The translations under genes and the position numbers were made by a program. Source: Blastocystis sp. Blastoise (Eukaryota; Sar; Bigyra; Opalinata; Blastocystidae). Taken from it: a stretch of DNA of 64,000 nucleotides. Positions 13,299 to 24,141 of this stretch are shown here, piece after piece. Where the stretch lies: NCBI GenBank assembly GCA_039096225.1, contig JBBPEB010000020.1:468123-532122 (forward strand), given 5' to 3'. Positions within the stretch are counted from its first letter, which is position 1; every line of letters starts with the position of its first letter. The notes beneath the pieces were generated by a model, which was not told where the DNA came from, searched no databases, and saw nothing but the letters and a program-made list of their open reading frames with translations.

Positions 13299-15022
13299 GC
13301 TTCTAAATATTGGCTGAATATAAGAATGAAATAAAGCTAACTATTTGTCATTATTAATTCTTAATAATAAAATGTATGGGAATTTATATTCTTATTGTTA
13401 TAACATAATAAATACTTGATATAATAAAATGAGTATTATTCTCATTCTATTTATTTATTCTTAATCACATACAGATCTTTGGTTTATAAGTTATCTTCTT
13501 ATACATCTTCTTGGCCTATTTAAAAAATAATTCACAGCCAAAGAACTCTATAAATCACTTAATATGTATATATTTTGAAATACATATATAATTGATAGCT
13601 TACCAACTACAAATTAAAATATAAGTTAATCATATTATGCTATATAAATAAGAATACTTACATAATGACATATAAAAAATATACTTTTTCAACACTGACG
13701 GCTTTTATTAGTATTCTAATGAAATGCATATTATATTATAATATAAAACTTTGACATAAATTTATTTAAGTTCTAAGCTATCAATTTATATAAAATAAGA
13801 TTTGAAAACATTATTCACAGATATATCAATTATGAAAATTCAAAATAATCATTTATAAACTATACAATGTATATATATATAGACTATAAATGACTACTAG
13901 CGTAGAAAACTATGTAGAGTAATAATATATATATTTTATATAAAAGTATAAAAAAAGATTCATCATTATTTATATATATACTTAAGTAGACGTCATTTTT
14001 ACCTCAATAACACTTTCTAGTTGACTCTTCTATAATATATAATAGCATCTATATATTAACATAGAAAATAGAAGTACCAAATGATCATTTTATATATTTC
14101 TCTTTCAGTAACTAAGAATAATCTTGTCATTTACTTATATGTATTCTATAAATAAAAATGATATTTTTATTAATAAAGAGATAATATAAATAAATATAAT
14201 ATTTAATATTTAATTATAATATTGTATACTGTACTAGTTAAAAGGTAATATTATGTTGAATCCCATATTAACTACAAATGATAATAGCAACTACAATTAA
14301 CTATACAAAGAATTGTTAAGATAAACGTTATATATATATAAACATACAAAAACATGAAATAATACTCCAAACGAACATACATTGTAAAACCAAATTAAAT
14401 TTTGTTGCGTATTATGTTGAATAAATATAATATAAGCATGCATGTATTATATACAATTACTGTATTCCATTATTCTAGATACTAATAGCACGAATAGATA
14501 ACAGGTAGTATGAACTTTTATTAGCTACTGTTTTATTTGTGTTAACAAATGGAATGCACTAAAAGGATAAGACATTCTAATCTATATAAACGTTATCATG
14601 AAAACATATTAAAATTTACAAATGAAAGAGAAACTAACAATGTTCTAAATTATATAATTAATAAATAAAACTTCAAAAAGACTCTAAAGAGAAAATAACA
14701 AAAACAATAAAGAGAAAGCAGACATAAATAATTAAATAAATAGCAAACAAATTAAAATTATATACGAATCAGAAACAAGAAGTCCAGGTAACCAGATGAA
14801 CTGAGCTAATACCGTCATTTAAGTAATAATTCCTTCATAGTTTATAAAAAAGTAGGAAATGAATTTTTGAAATTTGTTCATGCTGATATTTTTTTTATAA
14901 AATAGCAATCTGATATATATGCATCATTACAAATATAATTTATTACTCATTGTTTTAATTTGAGAATAAAATAAAATATGATTCAATAAGGAAAAGAAAA
15001 AAAATCAATCTTAAAATGAAGA

Positions 15023-15106
15023 ACTATATAAACGAAGAATTATATAGACGAAGAATTATATAGACGAAGATTATATAACGAAGAATTATAAAAACGAAGA
15101 AAAAAT
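15023..15106. repeat. Short tandem repeat ACGAAGAATTATATAG
   Basis: Five imperfect copies of a ~16-bp unit with the core ACGAAGAATTATA in non-coding DNA. Confidence 0.85.
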
Positions 15107-18100
15107 ATTCCAAAAACTGGCTTTTTCAAATTACATCACTTCCGTTCTTTTCGATCAAAAAATAGTGAGAATTAATCACCATTATGTTTAAAATGTGTTT
15201 ATTAAGTTGCTAGCTTTATTCAATATCGTTTCCATAAAGTGAATATAACTTGAGTTTATTAGAATTGTTAATTGTAAAATTTGTTTTAAGTCTATTCTCA
15301 GTAGTAAGTGTAACACTAAACAACGAAAATATATCATAATACAACGATAGCGAAGATTATTTGTATTTTAAATGTACTTTTAATTATTATTTATGTTTTT
15401 CGTATGTATCTATATTGAGAATATTATGGTGTAAATACAATTAGAAATTAATAGTAATGTAAATAAATCCAAAAGGATTACTGATAAATCTTGATTCCTG
15501 GATAGGCAATATAAATATTGCATATAAACCAATATCTCATTCATTTCAAGGATTTATATATCATTAAATATATGCTTTAATTTTTTGTAATCCATGGATG
15601 TATAATCAACATCCTTTTGATGTTTATGTGTATTCTCATCTAAATAGGAAGTTATACTACAGTAAGAATTCATATTATGAACTTTTAATCAGAGTATATT
15701 ATAAAAATTAATAATAGGATAAAAGACATAAAGGGTAACTAATGAATTATATGACGTTTGAAATATTAAAAAACTTTGCAGATAGATTTCTTTACAGTTA
15801 TCTAGTTTCAATAAGTATTAATATATGATGAAGCTGCAGTAATTATTTATTTTTATTTATATAGAATATATTGGCAAGATAATATTTGAATTCCAAAGCA
15901 AATACAAAAATGAATATAGTCCACTTAAATAATGCAAAATATCTACAACATTCAACCAGTAATTTATCATCAATTTAGTTAAAATGAAAAAGATTCTAAC
16001 AGAAATTATAATGACAACATATAGAAATTAAGAAAGAGAAATTAATACTATACATTTATTAACTAATAGCAATTCCATTCTTTAAAGAAAAGGAAGAAAA
16101 CATTAAACTTAGAAAAATACATAAATATGATATATTTCTATTAAAAGCATAAGGATACGAAATATTGAAACACAATAAAAAAAATTATTGCATATTAATA
16201 ATTCTAATTTAGACAAAACAAATAAGCAATTATGTAGTGTTTATTTATAATAATTTAACAATTATCAGGAATGGAAACATAGAAGATGTAGAAGGAAAGA
16301 ATATAGAGTAATAATAGGATAAGAGTATTATAAGAATTATATGTATAATTATACTAGTTGAATATAAAATTCATATTCATCACTTATTATAGGAATAAGC
16401 AAAATATATAAACAAGTTACACACTCATATTTATTAGCTGGTGTAGAGAAAAAATATAATGATTGATGAAGTATTAGGTAAAGAGATATTGTATGCATAA
16501 TAGTAGTAATAGTAAACATAGTAATAACAATATTATAAGGTTATCTTTTGAAACATTTCAGTAAATACGTTAATAAAAACAGCGTAGGAGCTAGAGATTC
16601 ATATGAAAAACAGCAATAAGAAGAAGTTAAGAATAATTAGAATATTTAAAGAGAAATATAATCATTATTTATGCAAATACATAAGTAATACTATTACTAG
16701 TTATTCTTTAGATTCAAAGTAGGAATAGGCTACAGAAAATATATATATGATCCTGTATAATAATTGTAATCACGAATTTGAAACTAGTATTAGTAGTAAG
16801 ATAACATTAATAGATATCTCATCATAATTCTTAGTAGCAATAGAATTCTAACATCTGAATTGAAGAGAGAATATTCAAAGGATCTATATAAACGTATAGC
16901 TATAGAATCCTACACAATAATATATATATATATATACTTAATTATATACTTAATTATTCAGTAGTAGCTTAATGCATTGGTTCTTTAATTCTAGAATATA
17001 ATTTATAAATAACGTTCACCATAATAAGAAATTTAGGATGAAGAAAAACATGTCTCATTTTATAACTTTATTTCATTTTGCCTAAATATTATAATAATAT
17101 AATATTAAAATATTTATACACTACAAATAGATAAGCAAGCCTCAACTTACACCTGACGGATCATCATCATTTGATTGAAATCTAGAATAGGCTAAATAGA
17201 AACCAAATAAGGATTAATACACAATATATATAAATATATAAAATATGATTAACAACTAAACATAAAGAATTTGAACAGATTTATACTCAATGTAATTAAT
17301 TATCATTGCATATCATTATATAAAAGTAAAAATAATTGAAATCGACTATTAAAGTAAATGTAATTCGAGATAATTAATCTAAATTACATTATATTAATAT
17401 TAAGATAAGTCTAGCATACGTATATTATAAAATCTGGAAGAATTCTAATTATTCAAATAAAGTTAAACGAAAACAAAGAAAGACAAAACAACATTAATCT
17501 ATAAAATCATATTCTTTAGCAAACCATTATATATATAGAGTTTAATAAGCTAGTTTCAATAGAAACAAAGAATCTGAAGACACAAATAATTAATACGAGA
17601 ACAAATAAAATAGAATTATATACAAATATTAGCAATTTAATAAATCAATCTAGCTTTTATCATTTATGTAGTTGTCTCACTTCAATAATATAAAAAAAAA
17701 ATCGAAAGTAATAAACACATTAATTAACTGATTGAGTGAATTACCATATTTCTATCTCTAAGCTGGATAAGAAGTTATAGAGCTCTCTGAATGAAGCCTT
17801 TATTGAATCTCCAAGTTAAGAACCAAAATGAATAAGATGATAATAAATACTAAAAAAATTTCTAAAAATTTTGTTTTAAATTTTTTATCAACAGTATTTC
17901 TAGATCCTTGAATACTCAATACAGCTACATATTTTCTTAACTTCCCAGTAATTATCAACAAGAAAAAGTCACTAGGACTACTTAGAAGCTTAATTTACCA
18001 TTCCATCATTTTTCTAGTCTAACAAGAATATTCGTTCATGTCATTAATCCACTGTATTTTATTATCTACTCTTCTAGATAGCAACGAATTTACATGAAAT

Positions 18101-19126
18101 GTTAATGCCAATTTAATGATTTCAATAAGTGCCTTTGCTATTATTATTTTTCTTCTTATTTAGTTACTTATAGGTTCTAAGATGATTTTGTAGAGTTAGA
18201 AGCAAATAAAAGAATATGCCAAATGTTGTCACTTAGATTTCTTTTGACTGTGTACTCTTTATGTTGCATAATGATTTCAATTAATTTAAAATATCTTCTA
18301 AGATGCTTCAATTATGGAATTAAACAGTAAATCGTATTCAACAACTTAATCACAACAATTATGTATTTTGTTTTTGAACATACTATTTGTCTTCAACATA
18401 CATTTACTATGTGATTATACATTATATTAATCTCTAAAACTAATAAAAAATAAATTTTCAAGATATATCTGATGTAGTTCTTAAAAAAAGAAAAATTATT
18501 CTTAAGGAAATAAAAAAATTTCGATTGTTTTTTTTTGACTTTTAAATACATATGTTTTCTTTTATTTACGTTTTTTCTTATTTATATAACTTAGACATGT
18601 CATACATAACTCATTTACATAATAATTTTCATTTTATAACATAAAAAAATATTTTCTGATTTTGACTCAAATATTGTTGTGTAAACTCAAAGAGTTGTCT
18701 TTTAGACGTGAAATGACTGTATAAATAATAATATAACTATAGAACACTTCAAAAATGAATATTCAAGAAGTTGACTGAATTACGACTCTTGTCTTTTTAT
18801 TTTGAATAATTGAAATAACGGTCACGTTACAAGTCAGAGTCTACACATAAATATATCTTTAACAGCAAACAACTCTGACCTCACTAATTGACTGATCCTT
18901 AAGACTCGGTCAAAGTCAATCAATTTTTGTCTTTCTGTGTCTTAAACATCATATCAAGTCATTATTCATTGTCTATTGTCTAAATAGACTCAAAATGAAA
19001 ATTCAAAAACTCCACTTTTATCAAAAATTTCTCTAAGTCGATGAAAAACCGTCAACCTTTTGCATTTTTTGAATTTTCTAAAACAATTTGGTTTTCCCCA
19101 TGGGAAACAAACCTTTTTGACTGAAG

Positions 19127-19252
19127 TATTAATTCTTCCGTTCTTCGAACTGCAGAAGGGGGTATGCAAACCCCGCATAGAGTCTGCGCGACGCGCGCAG
19201 CCATAAGCGGGGAAGACATCCCCCCTTTTTGTTCTCGACGGAAGAATTAATA
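19127..19252. other. Left terminal GC-rich nested palindrome (hairpin end)
   Basis: A 15-nt outer stem (19127-19141 with 19238-19252) encloses AAGGGGG-TATG / CATCCCCCCTT (19156-19166 with 19217-19227), then CCCCGC / GCGGGG (19171-19176 with 19207-19212), then a tip CTGCGCG / CGCGCAG (19184-19190 with 19194-19200) with a 3-nt loop. The block is far richer in GC than anything nearby. Nested terminal palindromes of this kind are known in hairpin-ended or self-priming viral genomes. The outer stem begins five bases outside the sequence shared by the two TIRs. Confidence 0.85.
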
Positions 19253-20027
19253 ACATTTCTGAAGTAAAATAACCATGGGAGTGTAGGGTAGTGTGTGTGT
19301 GTATTTATTTTTTCCCATGTTTATTTATTTTTAATTTATTTGTGTTCTGATTCCAACGTGAAACGTAAAGTGATCAAGGAGAAACTCATAGTAATCATAA
19401 AAGAAATAAAATACACAGTCCAACCCTCCCCTTTACAGGGAATATTCATGGAAAATGACTCCATCGTTGGTAAAGTGAGTAAAATAATCACGGGAATACA
19501 GAAAGAAATACGAAAAGAAGCACAGAATGTGCTAAATAAACACACACCCCGACCCTCCCTTTATATAGAGAAAAGATGAAATGGATGGTTCTATCTAAAA
19601 AGAAATAATAAAAATAATCACGGGAATATATAAAAATAAAAATGTATGTATAGTGATCAATAAATAATATAAAAAGTCATGATAATCATAAAAAATTTAT
19701 ATAAAAAAGAGTAAAGTGATCAAGGTATGTATTTATAGTGGGTGAAAGAAAAGCTGGTGGTGGTGTGGTCTTGTAAAAAGATGTACCCACCACCACGATT
19801 ATAACGAGAGACTTTTGGAAACAAGGGTGACCGTTATGGAAATAGGATGCGTCATCGTGAATTGTCCAATCAAATTGCTTAAAAATGTAAAAATGAGGGA
19901 TTTTGGAACACAAAAACACAATTATATTGGGGAAACTGGGGAAACTAATTGTGTTCCAGTGGTTTTAGGTGGCGGGATGTATATCAATTTTCTAGAATAT
20001 TCTAGAACATTCTCGAAACTTCTAGAA
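19132..20027. repeat. Left terminal inverted repeat, 896 bp
   Basis: It matches 57285-58180 in inverse orientation over exactly 896 bp with only about a dozen substitutions noticed by eye and no net length change. Outer end: hairpin palindrome. Interior: repeated words GTGATCAAGG, AATCACGGGAATA and CCCTCCC, a doubled GGGGAAACT near 19930-19950, and an HSE array at the inner edge. A 94-codon frame (19295-19579) exists in both TIRs but starts at GTG and has low-complexity ends; I do not call it a gene. Confidence 0.95.
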
Positions 20028-20037
20028 CATTCTAGAA
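19990..20037 (+). promoter_or_regulatory. Heat-shock element array, 10 units, upstream of recombinase
   Basis: Five TTC and five GAA triplets alternate exactly every 5 bp (TTCnnGAAnn repeated) without an error. This is the ideal binding array for trimeric heat-shock factor. It straddles the inner TIR edge and ends 88 bp before the recombinase ATG. Confidence 0.9.
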
Positions 20038-20125
20038 CATGAGAATCTTAGATATTTTATTTTGATTTTCTTATGTATTATTCTTTTGAAAATAGAAGTT
20101 TTAGAGATTCTACTTGAGAAAATCA

Positions 20126-21061
20126 ATGAAAAATACAAATTATGACAAGTATCTTTTGGTTATACAGAATTCAAATTATTCTGATATTTGGAAAAAACGT
20201 TTAACCAATTATTTCAATTTATATATTTTCCCATTACCATTTAAAAAGTTCTCAGAATTCTTAAAGAATCCTTATTCATTCATGGATTATATGGTAAATG
20301 AACGTAAAATCAAAATTAGTCCAATGAAATCGTTATGTGAATTGATATTATTTATTATACGTAATGTTTCTTCATTAAATAAAGAAGGTATTTTGAATAA
20401 ATGGTGTGAATTTTATGTGATTATCAATTCAATGTATGAAAAATATCTGGATAATAAGAAACGTACTTTAATTCAAGATCTTATTAAAGATGGTATTACG
20501 ACTCCATATTTACATGAATATCACGATAAATTAGAAAATTATAATCCATTACGATTAATATTAGATTTTTACTCCTATCTTCCTCCTGCTCGTGCTGATT
20601 ATGCTCAATTATTCATTCTATCACCAGAAGATACTATTGATCCAGCTATTCATAAGAATTATATTGTTTATGATAAAGAGAAACATACTGGTTCTATTCT
20701 ATTAAATGATTATAAAACTGCTGGTAAATACTCTACAATTCAATTAGATGCACCAAAAGAATTGATTGAAGATCTAGAATTACTCTTAAAAAGAAATCCA
20801 AATCGTAAATTTATATTTGAATCTTCTGTAAGAACTGGATTTACTACTAAAGCATTTGATTGGTTTGTGAATAAGCATTTAAAACAAATCCATCCAAAAT
20901 TAACCATTAATGCATTAAGAAAATTATATGCTACAACTACAACCAATACATTCCAAGATATAGAAAATTCTGCTTCTGCTTTATGTCATAATGATTATAC
21001 ACATATTAATTCTTATGTATCTTTAGAAAATAATAATTTATTTAAAAAATTAATTGAATAA
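20126..21061 (+). CDS. Tyrosine recombinase / integrase 1 (311 aa)
   Basis: The likely product breaks and rejoins DNA to integrate or excise the viral genome. Catalytic landmarks of the tyrosine-recombinase C-terminal domain are visible: Arg in PPARADY (about 156), Lys in NDYKTAGK (about 197), Arg in NALRKLYA (about 265, with the usual upstream His replaced by Asn), His in CHNDYTH (about 288) and the nucleophile Tyr in INSYVS (about 297), nine residues after that His as expected. The N-terminal half is an SAM-like core-binding region by position. I chose the ATG at 20126; the frame also extends 12 nt upstream to a TTG. It is the first gene inside the left TIR and is preceded by a ten-unit HSE array, suggesting stress-induced excision or replication. 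Confidence 0.88.
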   Translation: MKNTNYDKYLLVIQNSNYSDIWKKRLTNYFNLYIFPLPFKKFSEFLKNPYSFMDYMVNERKIKISPMKSLCELILFIIRNVSSLNKEGILNKWCEFYVIINSMYEKYLDNKKRTLIQDLIKDGITTPYLHEYHDKLENYNPLRLILDFYSYLPPARADYAQLFILSPEDTIDPAIHKNYIVYDKEKHTGSILLNDYKTAGKYSTIQLDAPKELIEDLELLLKRNPNRKFIFESSVRTGFTTKAFDWFVNKHLKQIHPKLTINALRKLYATTTTNTFQDIENSASALCHNDYTHINSYVSLENNNLFKKLIE

Positions 21062-21134
21062 TTTTATGTTTTCATGTTTGTTTTGCTTTAATTTTGAATA
21101 TAACTAAACAACTAGTAATAAAAGGATATAAAAA

Positions 21135-21509
21135 TTAATTAAAAGGTAAGAAAGATAGATTATTATTATTATTTTGATATTGATTTTGTTGTTGATTACT
21201 TTTCATAGTTGGCATAAACATATTATTGGGTTGAATAAGATTCTTATCATCTTGATATTGATTCTCATTCTTCATATATTGTTTATCCAATAACATTTCA
21301 AGACGTTGATGAATCACAGGATCATCTATATAAAGTAACATATTTCTACAATAACTCAATTGCAAATCACTAAGATTTTTGTTGTTATTATTATTTAAAA
21401 ATTGTTCTAATAGATTCGCTATTTCATTCTTTTTAGATTTAATTCCTTCTTCTTTTAGATTCTTCATCACACGACAAAAATAAGAATAACTAAGATATTT
21501 CTTGTTCAT
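21135..21509 (-). CDS. Viral protein of unknown function (124 aa)
   Basis: An ATG-initiated frame, convergent with recombinase 1. The N-terminal 75 residues are Lys/Leu-rich and probably helical; the C-terminal 50 are Asn/Gln-rich low complexity ending in LSFLPFN. An AAACAAAACAAA box (the late-type motif on the minus strand) lies at 21531-21542, 22 bp upstream of the ATG, and an HSE cluster lies about 100 bp upstream. No domain is recognised. Confidence 0.65.
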   Translation of the reverse strand: MNKKYLSYSYFCRVMKNLKEEGIKSKKNEIANLLEQFLNNNNNKNLSDLQLSYCRNMLLYIDDPVIHQRLEMLLDKQYMKNENQYQDDKNLIQPNNMFMPTMKSNQQQNQYQNNNNNLSFLPFN

Positions 21510-21530
21510 TATTTAAATTAACCAATGATT

Positions 21531-21542
21531 AAACAAAACAAA
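21531..21542 (-). promoter_or_regulatory. TTTGTTTTGTTT late-type motif
   Basis: Exact match to the motif that precedes most structural genes; 22 bp upstream of the 124-aa gene. Confidence 0.7.
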
Positions 21543-21604
21543 TTAATTATATAAAACACTAATATAATAAATTAAAGATTCTACAAATAGAGCCAGTTCA
21601 AAAT

Positions 21605-21638
21605 GAATGTTCTAGAATGTTCTAGAACGTTTCTTGAA
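21605..21638 (-). promoter_or_regulatory. HSE cluster, 5 perfect units plus one shifted pair
   Basis: GAA and TTC alternate at 5-bp steps from 21605 to 21627, followed by TTC/GAA displaced by one base (21631-21638). It lies upstream of the 124-aa gene and overlaps the 3' end of the next small gene. Confidence 0.75.
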
Positions 21639-21767
21639 CATATAAAAGTAAAGTAAAATATATATAATAATAAGAACAATTTCAATAACTGACAGTATTT
21701 CATTTACATTCTCTAAAGTTTCTGCACTACGATCTAAGTAGTAATTGCCAAATCGTTTCTTTGTCAT
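21612..21767 (-). CDS. Small single-pass membrane protein (51 aa)
   Basis: Starting from the first ATG (21767), the protein has a polar N-terminus (MTKKRFGNYYLDRS), a hydrophobic helix of about 20 residues (IEIVLIIIYILLYFYMF) and a short basic tail. It begins 16 bp downstream of a perfect late-type motif. Small membrane proteins of this size are common in internal-membrane or capsid-entry roles in related viruses, but the function here is unknown. Confidence 0.6.
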   Translation of the reverse strand: MTKKRFGNYYLDRSAETLENVNEILSVIEIVLIIIYILLYFYMFKKRSRTF

Positions 21768-21783
21768 AATAGTATTAAATATT

Positions 21784-21795
21784 AAACAAAACAAA
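21784..21795 (-). promoter_or_regulatory. TTTGTTTTGTTT late-type motif
   Basis: Perfect copy on the minus strand, 16 bp upstream of the 51-aa membrane-protein ATG. Confidence 0.7.
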
Positions 21796-21831
21796 TTAAT
21801 TATACAAAATATTAATATAATAAATTAAAGA

Positions 21832-21849
21832 TTCTAGAATATTCTAGAA
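21832..21849. promoter_or_regulatory. Short HSE, 4 units
   Basis: TTC-GAA-TTC-GAA at exact 5-bp spacing, between the protease stop codon and the 51-aa gene's late-type motif. Confidence 0.65.
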
Positions 21850-21853
21850 GGTT

Positions 21854-22387
21854 TTAACAAGGCATAAGATTTCCATTAGAAAGTAAATAAAGTAAAGAAT
21901 AATAAAAGCAACCATTTGCATTACTTGTAGTTTTTTGGTGTTGAATAGGATTATATTGAATATTATGATTTTGAATAAATGATTTTGAAAAAGTAGGTTC
22001 ATTTCCTAATGATGAATAGTGTTCTATGTTTTTATTACCATTATAAATAACAGCTTCAAAATGACCATTATAAGGATCACTAGGACTTTCATGAAAGATC
22101 ATATTAAATTTAGTTTGATCTTGATCTATATTTTGTTCAAAATCATCATAACTATTATAATAATTATAAGATTGAGAATTCGTTTTATTTAATTGTTTCA
22201 TAACATTTTCAGCACGATCACAAGCAACAGAAGAGGTAGGTTTATTTAAATAAGCATAATTATATAATTGAGATATTAAAGAATTTGGTATATTACAATA
22301 TTGAGATAGAGTTTGTTTGAAATTATCAGGGGATCTAGGAGTAACATGACGAGTTTTATCAGATATAATAGGATTATCGCAATTCAT
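21854..22387 (-). CDS. Adenain/Ulp1-like maturation cysteine protease (177 aa)
   Basis: The order of motifs fits viral C5/C48-type proteases: His in GHFEAVIY (109), then EHYSSLGNEP (122-131), equivalent to the YFDSxG segment of such proteases, then Gln in YNPIQHQ (149 or 151) and Cys in NGCFYYSLLYLL (160). In homologues the second motif normally supplies an Asp; here the equivalent position is Ser125, with Glu122 nearby. Such enzymes cleave capsid precursors at Gly-containing sites during assembly. The ATG at 22387 lies 32 bp after the stop of the upstream 548-aa gene and has no obvious motif of its own, so it may share a transcript or have its promoter inside that gene. Confidence 0.72.
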   Translation of the reverse strand: MNCDNPIISDKTRHVTPRSPDNFKQTLSQYCNIPNSLISQLYNYAYLNKPTSSVACDRAENVMKQLNKTNSQSYNYYNSYDDFEQNIDQDQTKFNMIFHESPSDPYNGHFEAVIYNGNKNIEHYSSLGNEPTFSKSFIQNHNIQYNPIQHQKTTSNANGCFYYSLLYLLSNGNLMPC

Positions 22388-22419
22388 TGAATTTTGAATA
22401 AGTTTTTCATCTTTACTCT

Positions 22420-24066
22420 TTACCAGATCCCCTCCCCTGAGTTTTTTGATAACATATACTTCTTTTTTTTCCAGAACAATTCGTCACCTGTATTTAATGT
22501 TTCATTATTATCTATTTTCTGTTTTATAATTTGTAATTGTTTTAAATCAGCCTCTTGTATTTTACGTTTTTTTCGTGCCACTCCTGCAGGTATTATAAAA
22601 TCTGTATAAAATGATACTAATGGATTCAAATCACCACCTCTTTTCTTTTTAGCTTCTTTTCCTCTTCTCATTCGTTCTAAGAATTCTGCTTTACTTAATT
22701 TAACTCGACCACCATAACCTCTACGTTTAGCTCTTCTTGCAGCTATTCGTTTATCCCTTTCATCTTCTTTCCATTTTCTATCGACTTTCTCTTTATCATT
22801 TTGAGGGAAACCATAAATCTTATAAGGATAACTTTGTTCATCACGAGGCATAGGTTTATAAGGTTGAGGAGGTTGCGAATGTTGAGGAGGTCGAGGTTGA
22901 GTAGGTCGATCAACTTGTTGTTGTGGAGGTGGTGGAGGTTGAACAACGGGTTGTGGATGTAGTCTATCATCTTCATCAAGAGCATCTTGCATTTCATCAG
23001 CTACATCATAATATCCTTCAAACATTTTATTTATTGTATTTCCTGAACCTATTTGCTTTTTCATTTCATTTAATGCTTGTTGACGTTTTAATTTTTCCAT
23101 TTCAAATTCCATATCATTTAATTCACTTGATTGTTGTGCCAAATGTGTATCATAATAAGCTTTTCTACCTTTAGCAAAAGAATCCATACCTTTATCAACT
23201 ACACCTAATAGAGCTGGTGCATAATCCATTAATCCACTCCAGAATCCACCACCTCTTTTTACTCTTAATATACCATCACCACTTTGAGCTGAATCTAAAT
23301 CTATATATTTTGGTATAATAGAGGGTCTTAACATTCTTCTTAATTTTGGATTCTTAATCATTTTCTTATTTTTAATTGCATTCATAATTGCTGAAGCAAC
23401 TGATATAGGAATCTTTCCACCACGTTTAATTTTATGTTCATAGAATCTTTTGAATTCATCATCAAGATCATGATGACCATCACCAACATATTGAGCTAAA
23501 ATAGCTAATGCATCACGAGCTTTTCTATTAGCTTTTTTATCTACAATAGCATCTCTTATATCTAATACATTTCGTTGATACATATCTTTTACTTTATTTT
23601 TAATTGCATCACCAATACCAGAACCTTGATTATTCTCAAATTTATTGATTTCTGATTTATTTGGAATAATTCCTCTACCAGATTTACGTCTTGGTTTACA
23701 TGGATTTAATACTTTATATTGACGATCTTCACCATCTATTTTATCTTCTTCTGGACCAGCTGCTTTCATTACACCTTTACCTGCTGCTCTAGCACGAATT
23801 AAAGCACCATTTCCTTGTGGAACAGCATCTTTACCAAATGTTTTAGAACGATCTACATAATCATCTTCTTTACCATCATGTATTTCTTTACTTTCTAAAG
23901 TAGACACAGGCATAGATGAATTTGGACCTATTTCATGAAATATTGGATTATATTGATCCATTTTATGTAATGGTTGTGTATTATATCGCCTATATTCTTT
24001 TCCAGTTGAAATTAAATTCATACCAAAAGTACCAGGACTTGGCATTCCTAATATACAACTTTGCAT
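22420..24066 (-). CDS. Large basic virion-type protein (548 aa), paralogue of the 494-aa protein
   Basis: Residues 15-60 (GMN, then STGKEYRRYN, then IGPNSSMPV) align with residues 16-61 of the 494-aa protein at 55511-56995, so the two share an N-terminal module. The rest is Lys/Arg-rich with a Pro-rich segment at about 375-400 (PPPPPQQQ). Several GxG-[I/V] motifs punctuate it: GRGI (130-133), GSGI (148-151), GDGI, and GEGIW at the C-terminus. These resemble adenain-type cleavage sites. A late-type motif sits 30 bp upstream of the ATG. It is probably a minor capsid or core protein processed by the viral protease; this is inferred from composition and context. Confidence 0.7.
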   Translation of the reverse strand: MQSCILGMPSPGTFGMNLISTGKEYRRYNTQPLHKMDQYNPIFHEIGPNSSMPVSTLESKEIHDGKEDDYVDRSKTFGKDAVPQGNGALIRARAAGKGVMKAAGPEEDKIDGEDRQYKVLNPCKPRRKSGRGIIPNKSEINKFENNQGSGIGDAIKNKVKDMYQRNVLDIRDAIVDKKANRKARDALAILAQYVGDGHHDLDDEFKRFYEHKIKRGGKIPISVASAIMNAIKNKKMIKNPKLRRMLRPSIIPKYIDLDSAQSGDGILRVKRGGGFWSGLMDYAPALLGVVDKGMDSFAKGRKAYYDTHLAQQSSELNDMEFEMEKLKRQQALNEMKKQIGSGNTINKMFEGYYDVADEMQDALDEDDRLHPQPVVQPPPPPQQQVDRPTQPRPPQHSQPPQPYKPMPRDEQSYPYKIYGFPQNDKEKVDRKWKEDERDKRIAARRAKRRGYGGRVKLSKAEFLERMRRGKEAKKKRGGDLNPLVSFYTDFIIPAGVARKKRKIQEADLKQLQIIKQKIDNNETLNTGDELFWKKKKYMLSKNSGEGIW

Positions 24067-24096
24067 TTTTTTATTTCAATTATAAAATTATTTATA

Positions 24097-24108
24097 AACA
24101 AAACAAAT
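24097..24108 (-). promoter_or_regulatory. TTTGTTTTGTTT late-type motif
   Basis: Perfect copy, 30 bp upstream of the 548-aa gene's ATG on the minus strand. Confidence 0.75.
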
Positions 24109-24141
24109 ATATTAATAAAAAATAAATTTAACATTAAAAAT

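Larger units (their letters stand above)
12113..18989. other. Gene-poor AT-rich host DNA
   Basis: Apart from the microsatellites listed separately, I find no convincing coding exon, RNA gene or mobile element in this 6.9 kb. Open frames are short and rich in Ile, Tyr and Lys, as expected by chance at this composition. Loosely repeated words such as AATAATAGGATAAGA (around 16.3 kb) resemble, in the opposite orientation, the degenerate repeats at 35.7-36.7 kb. Confidence 0.6.

Noticed and set aside
18990-19256. 88-codon minus-strand frame across the left virus boundary
   Set aside because: It runs through the terminal palindrome into host DNA; the GC-rich hairpin keeps the frame open by chance.
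19295-19579. 94-codon frame present in both TIRs (also 57733-58017 minus)
   Set aside because: It starts at GTG within a GT repeat, lacks either promoter motif, and its duplication is explained by the TIR itself.
22394-23174. Plus-strand frames inside the 548-aa gene region
   Set aside because: Antisense shadows; the minus strand has the homologous N-terminal module, promoter motif and continuous frame.
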